Source: an uncultured Chloroflexota bacterium
GTDB lineage: Bacteria; Chloroflexota; Anaerolineae; Aggregatilineales; Phototrophicaceae
Direction: 5' to 3'
Assembly (NCBI GenBank): GCA_937974245.1
Contig: CALJKV010000045.1
Location: forward strand, 1-42,572
Length of the DNA stretch: 42,572 nucleotides
Position numbers and translations under genes: made by a program. Every line of letters starts with the position of its first letter. Position 1 is the first letter of the stretch. The notes under the pieces were generated by a model that was not told the DNA's origin, did not search any database, and saw nothing but the letters and a program-made list of their open reading frames with translations. Of this stretch, positions 31,757 through 40,286 are shown piece by piece.

Positions 31757-33346
31757 ATGACCATGCCCAAAACCCTGGCCGACCTCATGTCCCAACAGCC
31801 CGGCGTCCTGGCTGTCACCGGGGACACAGCAACGCCCATCACCGCGCCGGTTGTGGAGTCAGATGCCGATGTGCAGCCCGGCGGCCTGTTCGTCGCCCGG
31901 CGCGGCGGCTCAGTAGACGGCCACGATTTTATACCCCATGCCATCGAACGCGGCGCGGCGGCCATCGTCGGAGAACGGGAAATAGACGCGCTGCCCGTGC
32001 CGTATGTGCGCGTCGAAAATGCGTTGGAAATCACCGGTTATCTGGCAGCGGCCTATCACGATTACCCCTCCCGCCAGTTGGTTGTTATCGGCGTGACCGG
32101 CACCGACGGCAAAACCACCACCAGCACCCTGATTCACAGCATCCTCCAGGTAGCAACGGGTGGCAAGGCCGGACTCATCAGCACCGTGAATGCCATCCTG
32201 GGCGCGGCGGTAGCCGATACCGGCCTGCATGTCACCACGCCCGGAGCGCCGCAGGTGCAGGGCTTCCTGGCGCAAATGGTTGCAAGCAGACTCACCCACT
32301 GCGTCCTGGAAATGACCAGTCACGGGTTGGCACAGGGGCGGCTCAACGGGGTAGACATTGACATAGCCGTACTGACCAATATCACCCACGAACATCTGGA
32401 TTATCACGGCTCCTTCGAGGCGTACCGGGCGGCAAAGGGACGCATGTTCCAGATGTTTAATCGTAATAAGCCCCATTACAATATGGGCGGCTTTATCAAC
32501 GCTGATGATCCGAACGCAGCTTACTTTGAGGCGCTTTGCGCAGCTCAGGGTGTGAATATCTGGCGTTATGGTCTGGATCAGCATGACATCAGTGACCGGC
32601 GTGATTTTTACGTCAAACACCTCCAATATCATGCCCAATCCACCGAATTTGATGTGTACCGCGATAAGGACGCAGGGCTTTTCCATTGGGCACATATTCA
32701 ATCTCCGCTTGTCGGTGAATTCAACGTGCGTAACATTCTGGCCGCCAGTTCGGTGGCCTATGTCCTGCGTGGCATGACTTCTGAACCTGTCGAGCGAGGC
32801 GTCATGCAGGTTCAGGGCATCCCTGGACGGATGGAGCGGATAGACGAGGGGCAGAATTTCACGGCCATCGTGGACTTCGCCCATACGCCGAACGCGCTCG
32901 AAAACGCGCTCCAGGCTGGGCAGGGGATGCTGCAACCAGGGAAACGACTGATCGCCGTGTTTGGCAGCGCCGGGCTGCGTGACCGGGAAAAACGCCGTAT
33001 GATGGCAGAAGTCTCGGCACGGCTGGCGGACATCACGATACTGACGGCGGAAGACCCGCGCACCGAGTCATTGGATGGCATTCTGGAGATTATGGCTCAG
33101 GCCTGCGTCTCCCAGGGTGGCATAGAAGGCGAAACCTTCTTCCGTGTGCCGGATCGCGGCGTGGCGCTCTACCGTGCCTGCCAGATGGCACAGCCGGGCG
33201 ATATTGTGATGGCGTGCGGCAAAGGCCACGAGCAGAGTATGTGTTTCGGAACAGTCGAATATCCCTGGGATGACCGTGAAGCGCTGCGGGCAGCCCTGCG
33301 CGGGGCGCCCCTGCGCACACTGCCAACAGCGAGAAACGAAGGGTAG
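31757..33346 (+). CDS. murE: UDP-N-acetylmuramyl-tripeptide synthetase (MurE-type Mur ligase)
   Basis: A 529-residue Mur ligase that adds the third residue to the peptidoglycan stem peptide. The N-terminal UDP-binding domain is followed by the P-loop G-V-T-G-T-D-G-K-T-T-T, T-N-I-T-H-E-H-L-D-Y-H, the carbamylated Lys in Y-R-A-A-K-G-R-M-F, V-D-F-A-H-T-P-N-A-L and C-G-K-G-H-E-Q, in canonical order. At the diamino-acid specificity position it reads E-D-P-R, not the D-N-P-R of diaminopimelate enzymes, so the residue added is open. GAGGGAAAC lies before the ATG. It stands alone, not in a mur cluster. Confidence 0.88.
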   Translation: MTMPKTLADLMSQQPGVLAVTGDTATPITAPVVESDADVQPGGLFVARRGGSVDGHDFIPHAIERGAAAIVGEREIDALPVPYVRVENALEITGYLAAAYHDYPSRQLVVIGVTGTDGKTTTSTLIHSILQVATGGKAGLISTVNAILGAAVADTGLHVTTPGAPQVQGFLAQMVASRLTHCVLEMTSHGLAQGRLNGVDIDIAVLTNITHEHLDYHGSFEAYRAAKGRMFQMFNRNKPHYNMGGFINADDPNAAYFEALCAAQGVNIWRYGLDQHDISDRRDFYVKHLQYHAQSTEFDVYRDKDAGLFHWAHIQSPLVGEFNVRNILAASSVAYVLRGMTSEPVERGVMQVQGIPGRMERIDEGQNFTAIVDFAHTPNALENALQAGQGMLQPGKRLIAVFGSAGLRDREKRRMMAEVSARLADITILTAEDPRTESLDGILEIMAQACVSQGGIEGETFFRVPDRGVALYRACQMAQPGDIVMACGKGHEQSMCFGTVEYPWDDREALRAALRGAPLRTLPTARNEG

Positions 33347-33371
33347 CAATCCGCTGCCTGAACAACAAGGA

Positions 33372-34859
33372 TTAAGCCTGCTTCTGCGCCTTGCCCAGCA
33401 CCACTTTGCCCGACTGCCCGTTCACCAGCGCGGTGCGGATGTCGCCGTCTTCCTCAACCAGCGTCCCCACCCACACCGGCAGCAGCAGCAGGCGAAACGA
33501 CATACTCTGAATGTTGCTGAACACGCTGATCGTAACATCCGAATCGTCGCTCATCTCCCGGCGCGTGTGGCGTCCGCGCATCACCACCGAGGCGATACTG
33601 CGAGCTTCCAGCGCCGCCTTGTCGAAATCCATCGTGTACAGCCCCGCCGTGTACTTCGCCAGCAGCGCCGGTTCATAGGCCGCCAACTCGCCCAGTTTAT
33701 AGTCGCCTAGCTGCGCGGTCAGGTGCTTTGGTGGCGACTCCACCGCGCACACCTCAATATCGTACAGCGCGTCGTTAAACTGAGTCTGCTGGTAGGCCGC
33801 CGCCACCCGCTCATAATTACGATAACGGTCATACTCAGGTGAGTTGTCAATCCGCGTGCGCGTCCCCTGGATAATCGCATCGAACACCCAGAACGGCAGA
33901 TAAAAGCCTTCCAGGTATGCCCGCGCGACCTTGTTTTTGCTGAACAGCCCTTTCAGACGCTCACCAAACCCCTTTAGCTCCTGCTTAATCGCCGCTCCCG
34001 CCGCCTCACGGTTGACCGAAAATGGCAGAATGCCCGCCGGTTGCTCGAACGAACCCAGCGCATCCTGTACAATCACATGGTTCGATCCACAAAACGGGCA
34101 GCGTGCCGAAAGTTTGTCCCCGGCAATCGTCCGCTCCGCCCCGCAGTTATTGCAGTGCAGCAGACGCTCTCCAATCACCCATTTCACCGCCTGTGCCTTG
34201 CGTTCCAGCAGCGCCGCCACCAGCAGATCGCCGCCACCCACATTCCCGCGTGGCTGTGCGGCGGTATACCCGCAAAACTGGCAGTCCACCGTTCCCGCTT
34301 CCTCATTCACGGTCAGATCGCCGCCGCAGGTCGGGCAGTGCAGTGCCGTCGTCGTCATCGCCACCGGCCCTTCCGCCTGAAGCATTTGCGGGTCATTAAA
34401 ATGGTACGTTCGCGCCGCTTCTTCCGGTGTCAGGCGTCCTTGCAGCACCATTAACATCCGCATCGCTTCCATGTGGCCGGGATGATGTGCCAGAATCGTG
34501 TCCAGGTGATCGCGCTTCACGCCCTCATCATCAGTCGTCTTGGCGATCCACAAATGCGGATCAACAAAATCTCCTTGTAATTCCAACGCCCGTTCAAAGG
34601 CCTGCAGCGCCTGTTCTTCATCGCCCTGGAACAGGTAATCATGGCCGGTATAAAACAGGTCTTGTGCGCGCCTGTTCACCTCACCCACATGCGAGATACT
34701 CACTGAAGGGCGCGGCCCTTGCTCCTGAACTTCCGCCGATTTCTCATCCAGGCCGGTATCCCGTTCATAGCCGCAGTGTTCACAAAAAACGCGCATATCA
34801 GGCGAAAACTGCACTGTCATCCGTCCATCACACTGGGGACACGTCAAATTGACACCCAT
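33372..34859 (-). CDS. Multi-zinc-ribbon protein with TPR segment
   Basis: A 495-residue cytosolic protein with at least three zinc ribbons: C-P-Q-C / C-E-H-C at the N-terminus, C-P-T-C / C-Q-F-C near residues 175-195, and C-N-N-C / C-P-F-C near 235-260. A TPR-like pair (Y-L-F-Q-G-D-E-E-Q-A-L-Q-A-F-E-R-A-L-E) lies between the first and second. The C-terminal half has beta-rich segments (L-L-L-L-P-V-W-V-G) as in bacterial zinc-ribbon proteins of unknown function. No function can be assigned. The ATG is followed by M-G-V-N-L-T-C-P, so the start looks right. Confidence 0.75.
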   Translation of the reverse strand: MGVNLTCPQCDGRMTVQFSPDMRVFCEHCGYERDTGLDEKSAEVQEQGPRPSVSISHVGEVNRRAQDLFYTGHDYLFQGDEEQALQAFERALELQGDFVDPHLWIAKTTDDEGVKRDHLDTILAHHPGHMEAMRMLMVLQGRLTPEEAARTYHFNDPQMLQAEGPVAMTTTALHCPTCGGDLTVNEEAGTVDCQFCGYTAAQPRGNVGGGDLLVAALLERKAQAVKWVIGERLLHCNNCGAERTIAGDKLSARCPFCGSNHVIVQDALGSFEQPAGILPFSVNREAAGAAIKQELKGFGERLKGLFSKNKVARAYLEGFYLPFWVFDAIIQGTRTRIDNSPEYDRYRNYERVAAAYQQTQFNDALYDIEVCAVESPPKHLTAQLGDYKLGELAAYEPALLAKYTAGLYTMDFDKAALEARSIASVVMRGRHTRREMSDDSDVTISVFSNIQSMSFRLLLLPVWVGTLVEEDGDIRTALVNGQSGKVVLGKAQKQA

Positions 34860-35121
34860 ATATAGTCCTTAACTGCCATCCTTAACTGTTGATCTGTTTT
34901 TAGTATAAAGGATTTTGCTCTGAAAGCCGTGAAAGGGTCGCGAAATCTCAACACATGATGAGTATGCAAACCAGTTTCGAACTGGATTCTGCCCAAACTG
35001 TACTTGCGGGGGGCACAGCCACCGGGTTTAATTAAGTTATGTATCTGTAAATTATTAAATGCAGCACACAATCATCACCACAGACTGAGTAGTTAACTGT
35101 AATGGATCAGGATGGGCGAGA
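34860..35121. other. Intergenic, AT-rich, nothing recognised
   Basis: Lower G+C than its neighbours and without a supported gene, promoter pair or hairpin that I can identify. Confidence 0.5.
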
Positions 35122-35442
35122 ATGATCGAACTCGACATGAATATCACGAAAGTGAAGCGTAAACAGGCGCTTGCCATACTCAGGCGGGCAAATCTCATAC
35201 CGGATCAATTTACCGCCCATCGCAACCGCACCTTCACCGCCCGTTATCTGCGTGACTGGACAACCGCATTCCAGGCGGTAAATGAATTTGAGTCTCTTCT
35301 GGAAAAAGCCGACTGCCGGATCGCCATTCTTAAGCGCCCCAGCCCTAAACTTGACCGGGGACGTTACATCACGCTGCAATTCACATTTGCAATCTTCAAC
35401 CCTGCTATCCCGATGGGCAACCAGTTGGCAAAGGCCAGCTAG
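35122..35442 (+). CDS. Hypothetical small basic protein
   Basis: A 106-residue open frame with a plausible composition: a Lys/Arg-rich N-terminal helix (K-V-K-R-K-Q-A-L-A-I-L-R-R), F-T-A-R-Y-L-R-D-W, and a C-terminal strand-like end. I recognise no family. GGGCGAG stands shortly before the ATG. An open frame covers the same bases on the other strand (35107-35451) but has Cys-rich, unlikely composition, so the plus strand is preferred. It is isolated between AT-rich gaps. Confidence 0.4.
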   Translation: MIELDMNITKVKRKQALAILRRANLIPDQFTAHRNRTFTARYLRDWTTAFQAVNEFESLLEKADCRIAILKRPSPKLDRGRYITLQFTFAIFNPAIPMGNQLAKAS

Positions 35443-35612
35443 GCGACACATCGTTACTGAATGGCCGCCTGGTAATCACCAACCCATAACAAGTTTGGTA
35501 TATTAATCTGACAACCTTACGCATTCTCTGCGTTAAAATAAGCTAGGTTTTTCATGTAATCAGGCAACCTGTTGCGCTAACTCGTACAAAAAATCTCATA
35601 TTCGTAAATTAT

Positions 35613-35642
35613 TTCACTTTTCCCTTCAATTGCGCGTATACT
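35613..35642 (+). promoter_or_regulatory. Promoter of the uncharacterised gene at 35695
   Basis: TTCACT and TATACT at 18-base spacing; start point near 35649, leader of about 46 bases. Confidence 0.5.
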
Positions 35643-35694
35643 AGAGCATCATCCTAGAAATCGTTGGGCATGTGGCAGCACGAAGGAGAACATT

Positions 35695-36411
35695 GTGCCG
35701 GTATTATTGTTAGCCCAGGGAGACAGCAAAGCGAAAGACATGCTGCGCAACGCGATTGAAGCGCGTTACGGATTGCAACCGCCCGCGCTGGAAAGTTTAC
35801 GCATTGATTTCAAAGGCCGTGTCCGCACTAAAGTCGGCCCGATTACCACCTGGGTGCCGGTGGACGCGATAGCACATTTCCTGTTCCCCAACGCGATGCG
35901 CTGGGATTTCACGGTTCGGCCTGTCGGCGTCACCATACAGCGGGGAATTGAAGCCTTTGATGGCACCGTATACCGGAAAACTCGGGGCGGCAGCGAACCC
36001 ACCGTGATTACCGATCAGGAAGCGGTACAATCTATCCAGCGTCGCCTGTGGGCAATTGCTGCCCTGCTGCTCACGCCGCTGGGCGAAATGTTCGTCACCC
36101 TGGCACTCAAAGATGATGCCTGTTTTGAAGCCTTGAATACCGAGATTCAGGCAGCGGTCAGTCTGTGCCTGCTGGATAACAACACACTGCATTCTGTCAC
36201 TGTTCCCTGTTTGAACCCGGATTCCGGTAAAACCCAGAATTTCATCATTCAGCTTTCCGAAGAACAGATGCCGGTTGATGAGTTCATGCTGCCGCGCAAA
36301 ATCAGCACCTTTTGGGATGACGCCCCCTATTTTGAGGTTGACCCGGTAGCCGTGCAGAGCAACCCTGAAATTCCGCCATCGGTGTTTACGCTCAACGACA
36401 AAGACACTTGA
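35695..36411 (+). CDS. Conserved-looking protein of unknown function
   Basis: A 238-residue cytosolic protein without signal peptide or membrane helices. GTG is the start, given a strong AAGGAGAA 6 bases upstream. The middle shows a series of amphipathic strands with aromatic residues (I-T-T-W-V-P-V-D-A-I-A-H-F-L-F-P, R-W-D-F-T-V-R-P-V-G-V), a pattern of beta-sheet proteins that bind hydrophobic ligands; the later part (R-R-L-W-A-I-A-A-L-L-L-T-P-L-G-E) is helical. I cannot name the family. Confidence 0.7.
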   Translation: MPVLLLAQGDSKAKDMLRNAIEARYGLQPPALESLRIDFKGRVRTKVGPITTWVPVDAIAHFLFPNAMRWDFTVRPVGVTIQRGIEAFDGTVYRKTRGGSEPTVITDQEAVQSIQRRLWAIAALLLTPLGEMFVTLALKDDACFEALNTEIQAAVSLCLLDNNTLHSVTVPCLNPDSGKTQNFIIQLSEEQMPVDEFMLPRKISTFWDDAPYFEVDPVAVQSNPEIPPSVFTLNDKDT

Positions 36412-36565
36412 TCGCTCTTTCTCATTCAACACACCCGGAGAAACGCGCCAAAGGCTCAAACCCACTGCGAACGATCAATCGAGATGTTCTTCTCTGATTC
36501 GCCATTCATCCAGGTGTTCGTACTATCGTCAGTCCTGAGACCCGCTGGATTGTGGTATTCTCGGC

Positions 36566-36571
36566 TATAAT
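36566..36571 (+). promoter_or_regulatory. Candidate -10 of the nucleotidyltransferase gene
   Basis: A perfect TATAAT 33 bases before ATG 36605; no -35 of quality at 16-18 bases. Confidence 0.4.
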
Positions 36572-36604
36572 CCGGACTCATTGAAACAGATTGGTGGCAC
36601 CGAT

Positions 36605-37399
36605 ATGACCCTCACACGAGAAACAATACTGAATGCGGTTGAGAATGCGCTGCAACCTCTGGCTTACGTTCATGCGCTGTGGCAGGGTGGCGCCGCGGCC
36701 TTCAACCGGGCAGATGAATGGTCGGACATTGATCTGATGATTATCGCCGACGATGACCGTGTAGCCGATACAGTGACGGCATTGGAAACGGCGCTGCTAA
36801 GCTTATCGCCTATAGACATCCGTAATGAATTACCCGCCCCAACCTGGCACGGTCACTGGCAGACCTTCTACCGCCTGCGGGATACCAGCCCATTTCTATT
36901 CATAGACTGCGTGGTGCTGAAACTCAGCAACCCCAACCGCTTTTTAGAAATTGAGTTGCATGGTCACGCGGTGGTACATTTTGATAAAGGCGATTTCACC
37001 CAATCGCCGCCGCTTTCGGTGGAGAACCACCTCGAACTGCTCAAAAAGCGTTTTGAAGCCGTCAAAACAAAGTTCGACCTGTTCCACTATGCTATGACGC
37101 AGAAGGAACTCAATCGCGGCAACGGGATGGACGCGCTGGCTTACTACCATGCGTTCACACTGCGCCCGCTGGTTGAAGTTCTGCGGATTCAGCATGACCC
37201 CGCCCGACACGACTTCTATATCCGGTATGCGAAATATGACCTGCCGCCGGAAGTCGTAGCACGGCTCGAACCGTTATTTTTTGTCGCCAATAGTGATGAT
37301 CTGGCCGCCAAACTCACCCAGGCGGGGCAGTTCTTCGTGGAAGCCTGCGCCCAGATTGACTTTGATGGCGTGCGAAGAAAACTGGCAGGAGACCGCTAA
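36605..37399 (+). CDS. Nucleotidyltransferase-fold protein
   Basis: A 264-residue protein with a pol-beta-type N-terminal domain: W-Q-G-G-A-A-A-F-N-R-A-D-E-W-S-D-I-D-L, where G-G-A (for G-S) and D-x-D supply the nucleotide and metal site, followed by a third acidic strand (F-I-D-C-V-V). The C-terminal half is helical. This is the layout of small aminoglycoside- or toxin-antitoxin-type nucleotidyltransferases, but no HEPN partner is adjacent and the substrate is unknown. ATG 36605 is preferred to TTG 36581, given GGTGG upstream and the -10 at 36566. Confidence 0.8.
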   Translation: MTLTRETILNAVENALQPLAYVHALWQGGAAAFNRADEWSDIDLMIIADDDRVADTVTALETALLSLSPIDIRNELPAPTWHGHWQTFYRLRDTSPFLFIDCVVLKLSNPNRFLEIELHGHAVVHFDKGDFTQSPPLSVENHLELLKKRFEAVKTKFDLFHYAMTQKELNRGNGMDALAYYHAFTLRPLVEVLRIQHDPARHDFYIRYAKYDLPPEVVARLEPLFFVANSDDLAAKLTQAGQFFVEACAQIDFDGVRRKLAGDR

Positions 37400-37470
37400 A
37401 CTGGCAAGAATGGGCGGCACTTGCGGTACAATGGGGGTGGCAAGTGCGGGCGTCTGCGGAGAATGTACAC

Positions 37471-37581
37471 ATGGTCGGAGATCAACCACTTGCTAAAATG
37501 CGGGCCGCCGGTTGGCGCTGGCTGAAGGAGAAATCCAGGAAACGCCGCATGCACGCGGCAAACAAGGTGAAGTTGTACTAG
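37471..37581 (+). CDS. Possible 36-residue basic peptide
   Basis: An ATG with GGAGA 8 bases upstream opens a frame of 36 codons ending in TAG. The peptide is strongly basic (W-R-W-L-K-E-K-S-R-K-R-R) with an amphipathic middle. It fills a 281-base gap between the nucleotidyltransferase and the membrane protein. No family recognised; it could be chance. Confidence 0.35.
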   Translation: MVGDQPLAKMRAAGWRWLKEKSRKRRMHAANKVKLY

Positions 37582-37680
37582 AAATCTGCGCTTCAATCCG
37601 CCGTTGAATGCCGCCGATACGAGGGATGGCGGCGCGATATTACCCGGTTTCACGATCACAGTGGACGAGATTTTCTCTGA

Positions 37681-38319
37681 ATGATGTGGCTAGAGACCCG
37701 CACACCGGATGCTATAATCAAACAGCGATTCACGCGCCGTTTTCTATTCGGCGTCAATATGGTATTTTCGACACTGCTGGCTGGATTACTGCTGCTGCTT
37801 GGTCTGACTCACCCGAATAACTGGGTGCTGATAAATGGCGAAATGGTTTTTGCCGGGTTCTTTAATCCGTATCTCTTAATCGGTAGTGCCGGGCTGCTGG
37901 CTGTGGTAGAAATTCATGCCCTGTGGCTGCTGTGGCGTGAACAGCGTCTGCGCTCAAGGCGGTTCGCTTTCGCCATTCACAGCGTATTAGCGATTTTTAG
38001 CGGAATGCTGCTTCTGTTTTTATCAACCAGCTCGTGGCTGATTGAGGGACTAAAACAGGCTTATAGTTTCGAAACCATGCCTCAACTCCCTCCCCCGCCC
38101 GCCCCTGTCATCTGGGTCTTGCCGTTGGCGGTGATCCTGATGCTGCTGCTACATGGGCTGTGGTGGCTGTACCAGGAGTTGTTGGAACGCGCCCTGAATA
38201 AAGCCGAAGTAGACAGTGAGAAGCCGAAACGGGGTTCAGCGCCGCAGCTGCACGAACATGACGAAGAACCATTCTACGATGAAGAGCCAGCCCAAAGACT
38301 CAAAGCACCAAGAGGATAA
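37681..38319 (+). CDS. Membrane protein of unknown function, about four helices
   Basis: A 212-residue protein. Hydrophobic segments lie at about residues 23-45, 60-82, 95-118 and 140-165; a Pro-rich stretch (P-P-P-P-A-P) precedes the last. The C-terminal 40 residues are hydrophilic and acidic (H-E-H-D-E-E-P-F-Y-D-E-E-P) and should be cytoplasmic. The stop is 4 bases before proA, so the two genes are probably co-transcribed. Family not recognised. The first ATGs (37681, 37684) are possible starts; no ribosome site decides. Confidence 0.65.
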   Translation: MMWLETRTPDAIIKQRFTRRFLFGVNMVFSTLLAGLLLLLGLTHPNNWVLINGEMVFAGFFNPYLLIGSAGLLAVVEIHALWLLWREQRLRSRRFAFAIHSVLAIFSGMLLLFLSTSSWLIEGLKQAYSFETMPQLPPPPAPVIWVLPLAVILMLLLHGLWWLYQELLERALNKAEVDSEKPKRGSAPQLHEHDEEPFYDEEPAQRLKAPRG

Positions 38320-38323
38320 ACAG

Positions 38324-39580
38324 ATGCTCAACCTCACGAACATGGGGCAACGCGCCCGCACCGCTTCGTATGCCCTGGCAGGGGCCTCTACCGAACAAAA
38401 AAACAACGCCCTGCTGGCGATTGCTGATGCCCTGGAAACCAACACCGAGGCCATTCTCGCGGCCAACCGTACCGACCTGGACGATGCCCGCGCTGCCGGA
38501 ACCGATGCCACCTGGATTATTGACCGCCTCGCGCTGGAAAAACGCATGGCGAGCATGATCGCTGATGTCCGCAAAGTGGCGGCCCTGCCTGACCCGGTAG
38601 GTAAAGAGTTCGACTCTCGTGTACTGGAAAACGGCCTCAACATCTGCCGCCGCCGTGTCCCGATCGGCGTTCTGGGTATTATTTACGAGGCGCGCCCCAA
38701 CGTCACGATAGATGTCGCTTCGTTGGCGATCAAAACCGGCAACGCAGCCATCCTGCGCGGCGGCAAGGAGGTCATGCGCAGCAATCTCGCGCTCATCCGG
38801 GTAATCGCTGATGCGCTGGCCGCTTCCGGCCTGCCCTCCGACGCCGTCCAATACATTGCCAGCACCGACCGTCAGTACGTGGCGCAAATGCTCAGGCTCC
38901 ACCAGTACATTGATATGATTATCCCGCGTGGGGGCAGCGGCCTGCACAATTTCTGCCGGGAAAACAGCACTATCCCCGTGATTACCGGCGGTCTGGGCAT
39001 CTGTCACCTGTATATGGATGAAACCGCCGATTTCGACGCTGCCCTGGCAATCATCCACAACGCCAAGACGCAGCGCCCCGCCGTCTGCAACGCCCTGGAC
39101 ACCCTGCTCGTCAAGCGCGAGGTCGCAGCGGCGTTTCTACCGCGTGTAGTAACACACCTCGCCCCGGATAACGTGACTTTCCGCGCTGATCCGGAGGCGC
39201 TGGCGGTTTTAAACGGCAATAACGCAGTGCAGCCTGCCGGGCCGGATGATTTCGATACCGAGTGGATGGCGCTTACGCTGGGTCTTAAAGTCGTAGATGG
39301 ACTGGATGATGCGATTGCCCATATCCGCCAGCACAGCACCCAGCATTCTGACGGTATTCTCACACGCAATATGGAGGATGCCGCCCGCTTCCTGAACGAA
39401 GTAGATTCCGCCGCCGTATTCGTCAACGCCAGCACCCGCTTCAACGATGGCAGCGCCTTAGGCCTGGGAGCGGAAATCGCCGTCAGTACCCAGAAGCTCC
39501 ATGCACGTGGCCCGATGGCGCTCGAAGAGCTGACTACCTACAAATGGATCGTCATTGGGGATGGGCACGTGCGGCTATAA
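38324..39580 (+). CDS. proA: Gamma-glutamyl phosphate reductase
   Basis: A 418-residue aldehyde-dehydrogenase-fold enzyme that reduces gamma-glutamyl phosphate to glutamate semialdehyde with NADPH, the second step of proline synthesis. Visible motifs: V-P-I-G-V-L-G-I-I-Y-E-A-R-P-N-V-T, G-N-A-A-I-L-R-G-G-K-E, I-P-R-G-G-S-G-L-H, catalytic C255 in R-P-A-V-C-N-A, and S-T-R-F-N-D-G-S-A-L-G-L-G-A-E-I near the end. AGAGGA precedes ATG 38324; the open frame runs back to 38216 inside the membrane protein. proB is not next to it. Confidence 0.97.
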   Translation: MLNLTNMGQRARTASYALAGASTEQKNNALLAIADALETNTEAILAANRTDLDDARAAGTDATWIIDRLALEKRMASMIADVRKVAALPDPVGKEFDSRVLENGLNICRRRVPIGVLGIIYEARPNVTIDVASLAIKTGNAAILRGGKEVMRSNLALIRVIADALAASGLPSDAVQYIASTDRQYVAQMLRLHQYIDMIIPRGGSGLHNFCRENSTIPVITGGLGICHLYMDETADFDAALAIIHNAKTQRPAVCNALDTLLVKREVAAAFLPRVVTHLAPDNVTFRADPEALAVLNGNNAVQPAGPDDFDTEWMALTLGLKVVDGLDDAIAHIRQHSTQHSDGILTRNMEDAARFLNEVDSAAVFVNASTRFNDGSALGLGAEIAVSTQKLHARGPMALEELTTYKWIVIGDGHVRL

Positions 39581-39636
39581 GTCCATTCAAAGAACAACAT
39601 AACCATTTCTAAACACTGCTGAAATTCAAAACACTA

Positions 39637-39642
39637 TATAAT
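39637..39642 (+). promoter_or_regulatory. Candidate -10 for the response regulator
   Basis: TATAAT 77 bases before ATG 39720. No clear -35. Confidence 0.4.
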
Positions 39643-39719
39643 GGTCATGTGTAACCAAGAGCGAAAACGTGGTATACATTCTACCAGCTGTCGGAAAATT
39701 AACTCCCAGAGGTTTATCA

Positions 39720-40079
39720 ATGCCTTCCATCTTATTGGTTGAAGACCACCCGGATATGCGAGCAATGTTGAGTGACCTCCTCGCAATGGGTGGATACGAC
39801 GTGGTGGCTGGGCGTACCGGCCAGGATGGCTTGGACTTACTAGGAAAAGCAGACCCGCTGCCCATCGCCATCATCAGTGATTTGAATATGCCGCAAATGG
39901 ATGGTCGGAAGTTGTGTGAGACCGTGCGGACCAACCCGGCATGGGACGATGTTCGACTGATCCTGATGAGTGCCAACCCGCATGATGAGCGCCTGACGAA
40001 CGCCACTAAATTTGGCGTGGATGCCCTTATCTCAAAGCCATTCTCACTACAAGAGCTTCACGATATTCTTCACTCCTAA
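39720..40079 (+). CDS. Single-domain response regulator (CheY-like receiver)
   Basis: A 119-residue receiver without an output domain. Acidic pocket E8/D9, phospho-acceptor D54 in I-I-S-D-L-N-M-P-Q-M-D-G, S84 as switch residue and K106 in S-K-P-F-S are all present. No histidine kinase is adjacent, so it is an orphan; it may act as a CheY-like or phosphorelay carrier. ATG 39720 has AGAGG upstream; the open frame to 39669 would add an unrelated leader. Confidence 0.9.
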   Translation: MPSILLVEDHPDMRAMLSDLLAMGGYDVVAGRTGQDGLDLLGKADPLPIAIISDLNMPQMDGRKLCETVRTNPAWDDVRLILMSANPHDERLTNATKFGVDALISKPFSLQELHDILHS

Positions 40080-40102
40080 TGTAACCCTGCATTCAAACAA
40101 TC

Positions 40103-40127
40103 AACAGGGGGCAAATTGCCTCCTGTT
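40103..40127 (+). terminator. Stem-loop after the response regulator
   Basis: AACAGGGGGC and GCCTCCTGTT form a 10-bp stem (one wobble) with loop AAATT, followed by only TTGC. A possible terminator with a weak T-run. Confidence 0.55.
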
Positions 40128-40286
40128 TGCATTCAGTTTGATTGGTCTTTTTCCCACTGAGTGGTAAACTACGGGCAAAAGTGTTAACTGAGCAATCAAT
40201 CGGCGCAAAGGATCAGCAGAATACAATATGCACCTTGATTGCACTATTTTAGATCATTATGGCGACCTGGATCGAGGATATAAACA

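Noticed and set aside
31910..32935. Long minus-strand open frame (341 codons) opposite murE
   Set aside because: murE has all Mur-ligase motifs on the plus strand; the antisense frame has shadow composition rich in His, Gln, Gly and Arg and no family signal.
35107..35451. Minus-strand open frame of 114 codons opposite the small hypothetical gene
   Set aside because: Cys- and Gly-rich composition and no ribosome site; the plus-strand frame is the better, though weak, candidate.
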